From: Marasmius tenuissimus
Taxonomy: Eukaryota > Basidiomycota > Agaricomycetes > Agaricales > Marasmiaceae
DNA: 64,000 nt
Reading direction: 5' to 3'
Assembly: GCA_029532415.1 (NCBI GenBank)
Contig: JAQOTA010000056.1
Location: forward strand, 146,716-210,715
Shown: positions 46,051-56,708 of the stretch, one piece after another
How positions within the stretch are numbered: the stretch's first letter is position 1
Layout: the number at the start of each line of letters is the position of its first letter
Translations under genes and position numbers: made by a program
Notes under the pieces: generated by a model
Seen by the model: the letters and a program-made list of their open reading frames with translations, nothing else
What the model was told of the DNA's origin: nothing
Databases searched by the model: none

Positions 46051-46886
46051 CTCTTGACTCAATGAGCACAACCCAGTTCACCTCTTCACTCCGTTCGTAC
46101 TAGAGGCATTGGTTTCTTATCTCCTATCCATATCTAATGTTCGAAAATTTCCGAGTACGTGGCGCACTTTGTTCTCGCCAGTAACGCAACCCTTTGATAC
46201 GGTGACAATAATAAGCCCAACGGAGTTTTAAAGACCACCTTCTTTTAGCCTTTGACGGTATTTTCCACACAATCTCAGGCTCCAGGCGAGGCTTGGGATC
46301 TTGATTGGGCATAATCCAGTCTTGGGGTCAAACAAGTCCGGGGATTGCGCTCTTCCGAACCATAAGTAAAACCTAGTCTCTGAGCAAAGATCTGCCGTGC
46401 TACTAGAGCTCGTGTACGGGATAAGGTTTGGAATATGCCACATATTCCGTGCTTTAGCCAAGTTTAGCCACAACAGCGAGTTACGGCAACTTGACAATAT
46501 CTTTGCCTGGTAGTCAACTGTTGCCGAGTGGGTGGTATTTGTCAAACTCCCGTTCCCTTTTTGTCGTTAACATTGCTCAAGGCCTGCGACATACTGTAGT
46601 TCACCCCACCAAGCCATGTGTAGACCAAGATACAGCAGGACCAAATTTCGCGTGTTCCCACTCTCAAGGAAGTAAGATAAGGCCTGATACACAATATCAG
46701 AAGAACAACTGTTGAACGTGCTTAGGTTCGTCCATATCGAGCTATATCTATCTCGATGATGATGATCCTCCGATCATCTCAGGGACTATCAGTGCAGCCA
46801 AATTCACCTTGAGAAAGGTACTCATAATGCTGCTTCTGCCACTCGGATTTTCTGCCTCGGTATCACCCCAACACATCTGAGTCCAG
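46051..46886. other. intergenic, no gene seen
   Basis: The last ~50 bases before 46887 resemble the upstream flanks of other DUF6533 genes. A minus-strand frame at 46228-46545 has no recognisable features. Confidence 0.4.
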
Positions 46887-48464
46887 ATGGTTGATATCTC
46901 TGCCCTCGCAACAACTGCGCTTGAGCATCAGAAAATAGTTTCGGTGAGTACAGCCATGAACAACCACAATTTGAACCTCGACTAATCTCGATTCAGTATA
47001 TGGACGGTGAGTAATCAGTGCCAGTGGGTGGTGTAGTAACTGGGCCTCAACATGACGACCCTGTAGTTGTCAGCTCGGTGTTGCTTGTTTATGAAGTCAC
47101 TCTCAACTTCAGCTCGGAGATACGGCATATCTGGAGAAAGCGGTTGTCTATCATCATAATTTTCTACTTAATACAACAATACCCCCCATTCTTTGACACT
47201 GTGGGGCTTGTGCTATATTGTACACCTATAACCTTTAACTTGCTTACCGTGTAGTCCTTACTACTGTCTTTGTTCAGACCATTTCGTGGAAAACCTGAGC
47301 CCACAATACTGCAACATCAATTACCAAGTCAGTGGATGGGAGTGGACCTTCTTGCTGTTTTCATACAAGGTCCTGACATATGTACGAAACCATCACAGGG
47401 TCTTTCATCACTGGTATAATTTTCTCTGAAGGTGTGCAATCCTCAGTCACTGTTTCGATCGCTGGACGTTGGAGTCCAGGTTACAACCCGTTTTTGACGC
47501 AGCACTCCTCACGATCCACATCTGGGCCGTCTGGAAAAAGCGCACTCCAGTAGGCATTATGCTCCTTGTTTTTTTCTGGGGAATCTGGGGACCGGGCCTT
47601 TTTTTGCTTCATCAATTCTTGAATGCAGCTCAGTGTAAGTCATTCTTTCTTTCATTCGCGGATCGCTGAATTTGACACATAATCAGTCGGTAGCCTCCTG
47701 GTACCTCATTTTCGAGGGTGTTTTATTTCTGGCAGAAACCATATACTTTTCCTGAACTGGGTGTTGATGATGATCTACGACACTGGTAAGCTTGTCAGTT
47801 AGAGGGCATAGTCAATACTGAAGGCTTGGGATAGTGATGCTGATCATGATTCTAATCCCTGGACTCTTGGTTCGTAAGTCAAAACTTGGACCTCAAATTG
47901 AATATCTCCGTGACTGATCTATGTTATAGTTCGGATGGGTGGAAGGTCCAGGCTCCTAAAGTCCGTTTACGAAGATGGTAGGTCAGTTAGTTGCTGGGCA
48001 CAGCTTTGCTGAATCCTAATCCGTCACTCTCAACAGGTGTTATATACTATGCTTTCATTTTCTGTGTGTATCCCAACCGAGCTAGGCAAAAGACCACGCC
48101 ACTAAGGTCTCACATCCAGTGATATCTTTGATCAATGTAGTGGTGATCATCACTCTTCCCGTGAGTCCAAATCCGGGTATTCTATCAGAGCCCCGATGGT
48201 GTCTGCTGACCGTTGACCTGTGCTTTCTTTCTGTAAACAGCACAACCTGGTCCACCTCCTTACTGCGTGAGTACCATAGACTTTCATTTTGTGTGATCAA
48301 TCCACAACAGATGCTATGCTTTCAGCTTTGAGCACATTATGCACTCAATCCTCACCAGCCGTGCTATTCTTTGCTTGCGGCGAATAGCATTGCAGCCCAA
48401 CGTACATTCCCACTACCCCAACAAGATCAGCGTCTGGGATACATCCTTTTTCAGTGTTGATTAA
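46887..48464 (+). CDS. DUF6533-type membrane protein (copy D4)
   Basis: The only plus-strand DUF6533 copy. Exon 1 reads MVDISALATTALEHQKIVS and ends at a GTGAGT donor. Then YMDV and VSSVLLVYEVTLNF, EIRHIWRKRLSIIIIF, QQYPPFFDTVG (the DUF6533 signature, with the usual arginine before Y replaced by Q). Later exons give HFVENLSPQYCNINYQ, GSFITGIIFSE, IHIWAVWKKRTPVGIMLLVF, FLNAAQC, NWVLMMIYDT and FEHIMHSILTSRAILCLRR. The stop is TAA at 48462-48464. Splice ends are GT..AG at each junction examined. It lies in CG-poor sequence. I saw no stop after splicing, but the exon near 47940 is uncertain. Confidence 0.62.
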
Positions 48465-48970
48465 ATTTGCCGACGACCTTCTGATATATATCCCGCCGGT
48501 GGTCGGGACACTGCTCGTATTTTGTGGCTTTGAAGTCTTGTTTATCTGGGTTTTATCAACTTTTATGGATCGTTTATGGATGGAATACACACTACAACCA
48601 TAATACGATAATCATCTGCTGTCTAATGCGTGTCACACTACTTCGGAATCCGAGTTTACTATGCAAAAAGAAGGACCTATGTTGACTTGGACATTGAGTC
48701 AGGGAACTGAAGTTGTGCTAATCGTTGCGAGACAGCGATTTGGAATTAGTGCAAGACTTCAAGCCCGTATGTCCTTCATATCCACTCAAATTGGAAGCTT
48801 GTCAAGACTTGCGGGCACGCTTGAGGGTCGCCGGCATTGTGATGTTATTTATCTCGTGCCAGATCTCGCCCTTGGTCGGAAGTGGCGTTGATGGTGGGTT
48901 CAGCGAGCAGCATCGCAACAAAACCCGCTTTAAACTCCGCTTGCAGAACATGAACCAAGAACAACCACCG
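48465..48970. other. intergenic, no firm gene
   Basis: Overlapping plus-strand frames at 48661-48991 have no recognisable features. Confidence 0.35.
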
Positions 48971-49505
48971 GTGTTTATTGAGCCAGCATAGTTAAATGCA
49001 CAGTGAGATGAAACTAAAACCTCACATATTGACTATAAGAGAATTCTTGTGTTCTTGCAGATGCTTGATAGAGGTGATAATTGAGTAGATTGTCCTAAAG
49101 CTTTGAGACGCAAAGTCTCCAGCTTTTATACAAGAGTCCTTGCCTATCTATGAGTCATGGAACATAGGTAAGTGAGAATATAGCATATGGTACATATTGC
49201 ATATCAGTAAGCATAAGTGCTCGAAGAGCAGAGTGAGTAAGTAGGCATAGTCATACTAGCTTTCTATCTAAGTAATCTAGAGAGAAAGCTCAGTCAGCTT
49301 TGAACGCTATTGGATGCAAAGCTGAACCTTGTTATAAACCATATAGATAAGGTGTGAGTACTGACTAACTACAGAGTCCATCTGAGTAAGTACAGGATCT
49401 TTCATACGAGTGCAAGTGTCATAGTGAAAGAGTCTATAAATAATAGACGCGTAAACAACACGTCAATAAAGTGTATCACATGATAACTACATGTTCAACA
49501 GTGTT
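48971..49505 (-). mobile_element. solo LTR of a different retrotransposon family
   Basis: On the minus strand, 49500-48976 (525 bp) runs TGTTGAACATG...GGCTCAATA and is flanked by the 5-bp direct repeat GTGTT (48971-48975 and 49501-49505). It has TATAAAAGC near 49120. The 3' end is TA, not CA. It shares only the first bases with the copia LTRs. No internal sequence is present. Confidence 0.7.
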
Positions 49506-49692
49506 GGCATGCAATCATGAGAGAATACGACTTCATCAACTGACTTGTCAGTGGTACTCCATCATGGCCTGGGTCGTTCGTACTCACTAGGAACGTAACT
49601 GATACCTGCAGTTCCGTCGACCCCATTATGCAAAGCTCATTTATGGCGGTGATTGGTGTCACCCAGAGGTACATTGCACGGATCCTTATCAT

Positions 49693-50013
49693 TGTTGAAT
49701 CTGTGGACTATAATTAGATCCCGGTATATCCGAAGTCCCGGTTCATACTTCCCGCCATTGTATTATGCGGGACAATGCATTCGCTATTGTTCTATTCTTC
49801 ATTGTTCATTATGCTCATATGTACAATTTCTATTGTCGTCCCTATATGGTAGTTCTATTGTCTCTACATGTATATAAGCTCGTAGTTCTCTACATGAATC
49901 TACAGTGTGCTTGAGCTTCTACGTCTCGCCTCTACCTCTCTAAACTCCTCTCTGGTAAGTAGTAGTGTAGCCATGTTGTAGTCCTCTGCGCTAGGCGTCA
50001 TGCCGGCTCATCA
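49693..50013 (+). repeat. copia 5' LTR, copy C
   Basis: TGTTGAATCT...GGCTCATCA, 321 bp, with TATATAAGC at 49871, the likely promoter of the element. Confidence 0.97.
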
Positions 50014-50028
50014 GGTTATGGGCCCTGG
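50014..50028 (+). promoter_or_regulatory. copia primer binding site, copy C
   Basis: GGTTATGGGCCCTGG directly after the LTR, complementary to the anticodon arm of initiator tRNA-Met. The next ~280 bases are an untranslated leader with two copies of 'gacgagcgcc'. Confidence 0.68.
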
Positions 50029-50312
50029 TTAGCCCGACTACAATGACGAGCGCCTTAATGGCTGCTGTCAGCGACGAGCGCCCCTAGGCTGCTGTCATCG
50101 GCTAGCTAGGCTAGACCTGCATGTTGCCATCGACCTCTTAATTGAGTGCTCGATCTATGGCATTGATGTACGTCCTTCGACGACATCGGATCTCAAGGAT
50201 CCAATGCTCCTTGTTGAGCATAGCGCCTTGATGGCTGCTCCCTGTGTTGATTAGACGCATGCTGATGCTGTCTTTTCTAGATCCAACACAAATCTCTCAA
50301 CCTCTTACTACC

Positions 50313-53300
50313 ATGTTCGACGTTAAGAAATACTTCTCTGGTCACTTCGATGGCACCAACTTCAAACAGACCTACTACAGCGAGATGGAAGCTGTATGCA
50401 AGACCCAAGGTCTTTATGGTCATCTCACTGGTGATGAACCACGTCCCTCCATGCCTCTTGGCAGAGTCACTAGCCCTACCGGGGTTACTCCTGTTGTTCG
50501 TGACGAAGTCCCTCCTGAAGAGTATGCCGCATGGCAAAAGGAGAGTCTTGCATGGGATAAGGAAGATCTCCAACTCATGGGAATCATCCAGATCACCACC
50601 ACTAAGGAGGTCTTCGATCCGATCAAGGACATGAACGCCGAAAAAGCTTGGGAACAGCTGAACCTCACCTACGGCGAGCCCACTTTGTCCGCCATCTATG
50701 GCGACTTTGTTAAACTCGTCTCTTTCAGACTTACCACCTCTCATCCCCAAGCCGGCATTGCCAAGTTCAAGTCCTACATCGAACGACTCTCCGAGGTAGG
50801 AGTGGTTCTCCCCGAGTTGATCAAGTCCCTCTTGCTCATTGCCGCTATTCCTCCCGAATGGGACGCCGCCTCATCCAAATCCCTTCATGACTATATCAGG
50901 GATCCCGAGGATGAAGACTGCATCACCGTTTCGAAAGTCCATGACGCTATCATGGTCGAGTACGAACACCAAAACCCTCAGCTCGCCAACCGCCTCTCTG
51001 CAGTTAAGCGTGCTGGTAATCGTGAACCATCGTTCGGTCAGCAGCAATGCCCGCAGCAGCAACGTCAGCAGCGTGGGTATCAGCAGCAGACCAACACCCG
51101 TCCACCACAGCAGCAGCAGCAACGCCAATCTTCGAACCAGAACAAGGGTAAGAAGAAGAAGCAGCAGCAGCGTGGTACCCGCGGTGGTATCAACCAGCAT
51201 CAGGGTCCTGGCAACGCAGGCAGTAACAATCGGTCTCATGGTCACTCCCATCTTGCGTCCTACGCATCCGTCGTCGCTTCCCCTCCTCCTGTTCGTCCTT
51301 ACTCCTCGATCACTGACCGCAGGGAACGTATTGCATTGAACGCAGTCAACAACTCCTTGCGCGCCGAGATTGCCAGCGCCCCTCCTAGCCGTGCTAGAGG
51401 ATCTCCGCCCCCAGCGCACTTCACTGGTCACTGGGACAAGTCTTGTGACAGCACTGTCGCTCCCGCTGTCAAGAAGAATCCGGCTGCCATGCAGTCCTTC
51501 ACCGGCTTCAAGCCATCTGAGTCAGTATTTGATGATGTACGTGAAGCACGTTCACTTGCTGACAGACTTGGTGTCCCTAAGACGGCGCGGCATCTCAAAC
51601 CGTTCGAACAGATCGTCACGTCTGCCGCCAATCGTTTGCTCCAGGATCGTATCTCGAAGCCTGGTTCCTCGTCCAAGCGAGTTCTGGAGGACGATTCGGA
51701 AGATGAAGGAGCCAGATGTCCTTCTTCTACTTCTTCTAAACGTGCTCGCAGCACTGATCCTGATGAAGATGTAGAGATGGACTGGGGATCTGACGACGGT
51801 ATGGACAATATGACTTCTCTATTCGGTAATGATGTTGACAACGACATTGCTGAAGCTGCAGGAGTAGAGGACGTCCCAGATGACGTCTCCCTCGGATCGT
51901 TCCACGATGACAGGCAAGTACCATACCTTGACCTGCTTTCCCAAGCTGATGCAAACCTACAGCGCTGCTCTCAACTAGTTGGTATCAGTAGTGCGCGCGG
52001 TAGTCGTAGTGATCTGGTATCACTTGTACAATTTTGCAATGCTATTTCCACCCACTTTGTGGAATGTACTCAATGTAAGGGAAAGAAAAGTGTGAACAAC
52101 ACACAGGGTTGGCTCCTTGATTCTGGTGCCTCCTCTCATTTCACGAATGACATGAATGATTTCGCTGAATATGAATCGCTTGATGGTCCTATCGTAAATA
52201 CTGCGAATAAGGGCAACCCTATACAGATCAAGGGTAAAGGCACAGTCTTCATTAAGCATAATGTTGAAGGACATGACGGGAGACTTACTGAGCGCATTTC
52301 GCGTCTATATCCTGTCTATTACATACCTCAATTGGACATACGTCTACTATCAATGGGAGAGTTCCTTCAAGATGGTCTATCAATTCGTGGAAACGCGAAG
52401 AAGTTAGCCTTCTACTCTTCACAGCGACGACAGTCACTTGTTTCCTATCCTCATATGCCTGGTCAAACCATTTATTGGGTACACTCGCGGAAAGCATCTG
52501 CTGAGTTTTTAATGGCCAAGTCGGTCGTTTACAACGTCGACTACGATATTGAGCACAGACGCTTTGGGCATCCATCTGATAAAGCCCTGAATAAAGCTCG
52601 GAAACATACGCAAGGTTTCCCACTTGACCTTAAGATGCCTACTAAGAAGACACCTCTGTGTCGTGGTTGTGCTGAAGGCAAGATGCATGAGAAATTGTTC
52701 CCCAACTCTACAACAAGAGCTTCTAAACCGTTTGAACGCATACATTCAGATTTGAAGTCGTACCCGGCTGAATCGTATCACCGGTACAAGTACTACATCT
52801 CTTTTCTCGATGACTGCACGTCCTACGTTTGGACTTCCAAGCTCAAGACGAAAGACGAGGCAGTACCCGCTTTGAGGGACTTTCTTACTATGGTCAAGAC
52901 ACAATTCAATGCTGTTGTCAAGACCTGGATGTCCGATGAAGGGGGAGAGTACAAAGGAGATAAGTTCGATGCAGTACTGAAAGAGTATGGGATCCAAAGG
53001 GATCAAAGCATACCGTATACACCACAACAAAACGGTTGTGCTGAACGGTTTAACAGGACTATTCATGAGAAGGCTGAAGCTCTTCGCTTTGAAGCTTGTA
53101 TGCCTCAGTCCTGGTGGGAATTCTGCCATGTGCACGCCGTCCACCTCTACAATCGCACTCCTGTGCAACGTTTGAGCTGGCGAACCCCGTTCGAAATGCT
53201 TTACGGCGAAGCACCTGATGTTTCACATCTCCGAGTTATGGGTTGTGCAGCCTACGTCTTCATTCCTGAAGATCGTAGAAAAAATAAGCTCGCTCCTCGT

Positions 53301-55649
53301 AGTGAGTTGATGACTTTCATCGGCTACCAGGATGGTATGAAAGGCTTCCTGTTCATGCGAAGTAATAATTCCGTATTCAAAGGTAGCACTGCACTATTCG
53401 ATGAGACGCTATACAATAAGTGTCCTGATGCCAAAACTCGTGGCTTTACACCTGTTGGTAGTGAACCATTTACTTTGGGTGAAAATCCCAACATTCCTTC
53501 GGAAGATGAAGACTCTGATGATGATGGTTTTGATACTCCATTACCAGATCTCAGACGTCGCTCCGAACCTTCTAAGAGATCAGAACCTCAGGTTGACGAA
53601 CCTGCAGGTGGCCCTGCGCCAGGGGATGTGCCACTCCCTCAATCTGGTCCTCCGACGCCTCCAGGCGAACCCGCCGTTCCTCTGCCTGCACCAGCAGCAG
53701 ATGGTCCACGCCGGTCTTCGAGGCAGCGGAAGGGTACAACGCAACCTGGTAATATATTTGGGGAAAAGCGGAACCCAAATAGACCCTCAGATATTATTCG
53801 CGACTTAGAGAATAAGAATACTTGGAGAAATGTCACTGGAGACAAAGAACCTTCACATCCAGTTGATCGTCCTAGCTCTTTGCGATCTAGGAAAGGCAAA
53901 GGTGGTAAAAAGGGGATTCCTGGTCCACTTCCGCCTCCGCCTGCTCCAGAACCCAGTGGAAGCACTGAGTCGCATGAGGAAGAAAGCGTAGTCGAAAGAC
54001 TTACCCAAGAAGGGGGAGTAGGATTTGTGATTTACCTGTTGAACAATGCCGTTCCAGTTCACGATTCGCTTCCAACGTCCGATACTCCTGATTTCTCTAA
54101 CATCAGAGAGTGGACACTCCGCGATATTCTAAAGTTGCCTGTTGAGCAACAGAAGGAATGGAAGAATGCTTGCCACGAAGAACTTGAGGCACTTTGTAAG
54201 CGCAAGGTCTTCAAACTCTGTGACTTGCCTAAAGGTCGCAAAGCCATCAGAAATAGATGGGTCTTCGACGTTAAGTCGAATGGTCGCAAGAAAGCTAGAC
54301 TTGTTGCCAAGGGTTTCTCTCAGGTCGAAGGTGTCGATTTTGATGAAATCTTCTCACCAGTTGTTCGTTATGAGACTGTTCGTATGATGCTTGCTCTCGC
54401 AGCTCTAAAAAACTGGTACATCACTTCTGTTGATGTTAAGAACGCCTTCCTTTATGGTGATCTTGTTGAGGAGATTTACATGGAACAACCTGAAGGCTTC
54501 AAAGTCAAGGGCCAAGAACGTAAGGTACTACGCCTGCGTTGTGCATTATATGGACTGAAGCAAGCTGCCCTAGAGTGGTGGCGAACCCTCAGCTCGTCCA
54601 TGGAAGTATTAGGCTTCAAACGCCTGACTTCTGATGCTGGACTCTTCATCTGCAAAGATCCGAAGAGTGGTGAAGTTGTGTATGCGATCATATACGTTGA
54701 CGATGCACTCTTCATGGGTCCTAACAAAGCTTTTGTTGACAAGAAGAAAGCCGAGTTCATGGATCGATGGGAATGTCGTGATATGGGCGATGCTAGCGAG
54801 TTTCTTCGCATGAGCATTCGTCGCGAAGGCAATAAGATCATGATTGACCAGAAGGATTATCTGAAGAAAGTCCTTGAACGTTTTGGGATGCAGAATGCAA
54901 AAGGTGCTCCTACACCCTTGCCTGCTGGCTATGTGCCAACTCCCAACGATGGTCCAGTCAATCCTGCCATTCGCTCCAGATTCCAGTCTGTGATTGGGTC
55001 GCTTCTGTATATTATGCTGGGTACACGTCCTGATATTGCCTATGCAGTTACGAAGCTTTCCCAGTTCTCTTCTAATCCAACAAAAGAACACCTCGATAAA
55101 GCTCTGTATATCTGCCGCTATCTAGCTGGCACATCAGATTATTCACTTGTCTACGATGGTGACTCTGATGGAGGTCTTCTTGCGTTCACAGACTCGGATT
55201 GGGCTGCCGATCCTATCAAACGCCGTTCGATCACTGGCTACTTCTTCAAGTTAGCAGGCGGCATCTTCTCGTGGCAATCACACGCCCAGAAGACTGTAGC
55301 TCTTTCTTCCACTGAGGCTGAGTATATGGCACTGTCGGATTGCAGTCGTCAAGCTTCCTGGATAAGATCACTACTCTCTGAACTTGGAATCGACTTAGGT
55401 CCTATTCCAATCTGCGGAGACAATCAAGGCTCGATCTTTATTGCATCTAATCCGGTTCAAGAACGCCGAACCAAACACATTGACATTCGATATCATTACA
55501 TTCGATCGTGTGTTGAAGATGGCAAAGTTGAATTGTTCTTCATTGAAGGAGTCTATAATCCCGCAGACATGTTTACGAAGAATCTTGGACATGAGAAGTT
55601 CTTACGGTTCAGAGATCACCTTGGACTTGAATTCTATTCGTTCACTTGA
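50313..55649 (+). CDS. copia gag-pol polyprotein
   Basis: One frame of 1778 codons. I start at MFDVKKYFSG because this Met has good context (ACCATG) and is the start in all copies; an in-frame Met 23 codons earlier (50244) is not kept in copy B. Order: gag (about 1-300, with LLIAAIPPEWD), a Q-rich and lysine-rich stretch, a degenerate zinc knuckle (HFTGHWDKSC), an acidic linker, aspartic protease with DSGA at Asp603, integrase zinc finger (HRRFGH, CRGC), integrase core Asp813, Asp875, Glu911 (spacing typical of copia), reverse transcriptase with YVDD at 1461-1464, and RNase H with Asp1627 and STEAEYMAL. The order integrase before reverse transcriptase defines Ty1/copia. Gag and pol share a single frame without a shift signal. 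The product copies and integrates the element. Confidence 0.97.
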   Translation: MFDVKKYFSGHFDGTNFKQTYYSEMEAVCKTQGLYGHLTGDEPRPSMPLGRVTSPTGVTPVVRDEVPPEEYAAWQKESLAWDKEDLQLMGIIQITTTKEVFDPIKDMNAEKAWEQLNLTYGEPTLSAIYGDFVKLVSFRLTTSHPQAGIAKFKSYIERLSEVGVVLPELIKSLLLIAAIPPEWDAASSKSLHDYIRDPEDEDCITVSKVHDAIMVEYEHQNPQLANRLSAVKRAGNREPSFGQQQCPQQQRQQRGYQQQTNTRPPQQQQQRQSSNQNKGKKKKQQQRGTRGGINQHQGPGNAGSNNRSHGHSHLASYASVVASPPPVRPYSSITDRRERIALNAVNNSLRAEIASAPPSRARGSPPPAHFTGHWDKSCDSTVAPAVKKNPAAMQSFTGFKPSESVFDDVREARSLADRLGVPKTARHLKPFEQIVTSAANRLLQDRISKPGSSSKRVLEDDSEDEGARCPSSTSSKRARSTDPDEDVEMDWGSDDGMDNMTSLFGNDVDNDIAEAAGVEDVPDDVSLGSFHDDRQVPYLDLLSQADANLQRCSQLVGISSARGSRSDLVSLVQFCNAISTHFVECTQCKGKKSVNNTQGWLLDSGASSHFTNDMNDFAEYESLDGPIVNTANKGNPIQIKGKGTVFIKHNVEGHDGRLTERISRLYPVYYIPQLDIRLLSMGEFLQDGLSIRGNAKKLAFYSSQRRQSLVSYPHMPGQTIYWVHSRKASAEFLMAKSVVYNVDYDIEHRRFGHPSDKALNKARKHTQGFPLDLKMPTKKTPLCRGCAEGKMHEKLFPNSTTRASKPFERIHSDLKSYPAESYHRYKYYISFLDDCTSYVWTSKLKTKDEAVPALRDFLTMVKTQFNAVVKTWMSDEGGEYKGDKFDAVLKEYGIQRDQSIPYTPQQNGCAERFNRTIHEKAEALRFEACMPQSWWEFCHVHAVHLYNRTPVQRLSWRTPFEMLYGEAPDVSHLRVMGCAAYVFIPEDRRKNKLAPRSELMTFIGYQDGMKGFLFMRSNNSVFKGSTALFDETLYNKCPDAKTRGFTPVGSEPFTLGENPNIPSEDEDSDDDGFDTPLPDLRRRSEPSKRSEPQVDEPAGGPAPGDVPLPQSGPPTPPGEPAVPLPAPAADGPRRSSRQRKGTTQPGNIFGEKRNPNRPSDIIRDLENKNTWRNVTGDKEPSHPVDRPSSLRSRKGKGGKKGIPGPLPPPPAPEPSGSTESHEEESVVERLTQEGGVGFVIYLLNNAVPVHDSLPTSDTPDFSNIREWTLRDILKLPVEQQKEWKNACHEELEALCKRKVFKLCDLPKGRKAIRNRWVFDVKSNGRKKARLVAKGFSQVEGVDFDEIFSPVVRYETVRMMLALAALKNWYITSVDVKNAFLYGDLVEEIYMEQPEGFKVKGQERKVLRLRCALYGLKQAALEWWRTLSSSMEVLGFKRLTSDAGLFICKDPKSGEVVYAIIYVDDALFMGPNKAFVDKKKAEFMDRWECRDMGDASEFLRMSIRREGNKIMIDQKDYLKKVLERFGMQNAKGAPTPLPAGYVPTPNDGPVNPAIRSRFQSVIGSLLYIMLGTRPDIAYAVTKLSQFSSNPTKEHLDKALYICRYLAGTSDYSLVYDGDSDGGLLAFTDSDWAADPIKRRSITGYFFKLAGGIFSWQSHAQKTVALSSTEAEYMALSDCSRQASWIRSLLSELGIDLGPIPICGDNQGSIFIASNPVQERRTKHIDIRYHYIRSCVEDGKVELFFIEGVYNPADMFTKNLGHEKFLRFRDHLGLEFYSFT

Positions 55650-55680
55650 TTCGCTCAGATGCGCTTTCCAGCTGCACTTA

Positions 55681-55691
55681 GCGAGGGGGTG
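55681..55691 (+). promoter_or_regulatory. polypurine tract, copy C
   Basis: GCGAGGGGGTG ends at the 3' LTR; it is the expected primer site for plus-strand synthesis. The same tract is at 26188-26198 in copy B. Confidence 0.7.
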
Positions 55692-56012
55692 TGTTGAATC
55701 TGTGGACTATAATTAGATCCCGGTATATCCGAAGTCCCGGTTCATACTTCCCGCCATTGTATTATGCGGGACAATGCATTCGCTATTGTTCTATTCTTCA
55801 TTGTTCATTATGCTCATATGTACAATTTCTATTGTCGTCCCTATATGGTAGTTCTATTGTCTCTACATGTATATAAGCTCGTAGTTCTCTACATGAATCT
55901 ACAGTGTGCTTGAGCTTCTACGTCTCGCCTCTACCTCTCTAAACTCCTCTCTGGTAAGTAGTAGTGTAGCCATGTTGTAGTCCTCTGCGCTAGGCGTCAT
56001 GCCGGCTCATCA
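55692..56012 (+). repeat. copia 3' LTR, copy C
   Basis: 321 bp, apparently identical to the LTR at 49693-50013. Confidence 0.97.
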
Positions 56013-56017
56013 ATCAT

Positions 56018-56708
56018 ATGGACGTGTCCTGTCCTGGAACCAAAGCTAAGTATGGGTCCAGAACGGCGGGCAGGCTCAGGAGGACGGGAGACATGAGGCC
56101 TGAAGGCTTGAAGCTTGAAGATTGGACCTATGCTTCGAAGGCATGGGACCCGCTACAGTTACCGCAGTATACCTGTGCATCGATCGTGTATAGTCTGAGT
56201 TGGGACAGCTCAGTTGAAGAGATACTGTGCTGCCTATATTCTCTTTGCAGGTGGGAGGCTTGTTCACTCTATCCGACCCAACACAGAAAGGCTCGTGAAA
56301 GATGCAGGACAGAAATGAATAAACTTTACGGAGGTGACTCCAGCTGATGATCCTACTCGGGGGAACTCACCTACTAGATAGATTCATGAGGCTTGAGACT
56401 ATAGAGACAAAACACGACCCTTAAGACCTGAGGGCAATTTGAATCGTCACTTAGAGCTTTGATATGAGGTAATGTACCATGTGATATTGTAACGCTCAAT
56501 GGAGTTCAAACGAGACAGCTTCCTAGCAGGACAGAGAATAATAGTTGCCAACCATCGCCTCAAGCAATCTTGACAAGATACATGTTGTGTTATAAGATAC
56601 GAATGATCATTTCAGCATTGACGGCGTACGAATCTGGTCAAAAACTGACTAGAAAACCCCCCATCTGAGCCACTATGTTTTGTCCAATTCACCTCCAAGC
56701 TTCAACAC
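56018..56708. other. intergenic, no gene seen
   Basis: A plus-strand frame at 56018-56347 (109 codons) begins at the edge of the copia element and has no recognisable features. Confidence 0.4.

Larger units (their letters stand above)
49688..56017 (+). mobile_element. intact Ty1/copia element (copy C) with target duplication
   Basis: The element spans 49693-56012 (6320 bp). It is flanked by the perfect 5-bp repeat ATCAT (49688-49692 and 56013-56017). It has two 321-bp LTRs that I could not distinguish by eye, a primer site, a leader, one uninterrupted gag-pol frame and a purine tract. The identical LTRs and open frame point to recent insertion and possible activity. Confidence 0.97.

Noticed and set aside
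50244..50312. Upstream in-frame Met as start of the copia polyprotein
   Set aside because: The extra 23 codons are not kept in copy B, where a small length change shifts the frame; MFDVKK is the start common to all copies.
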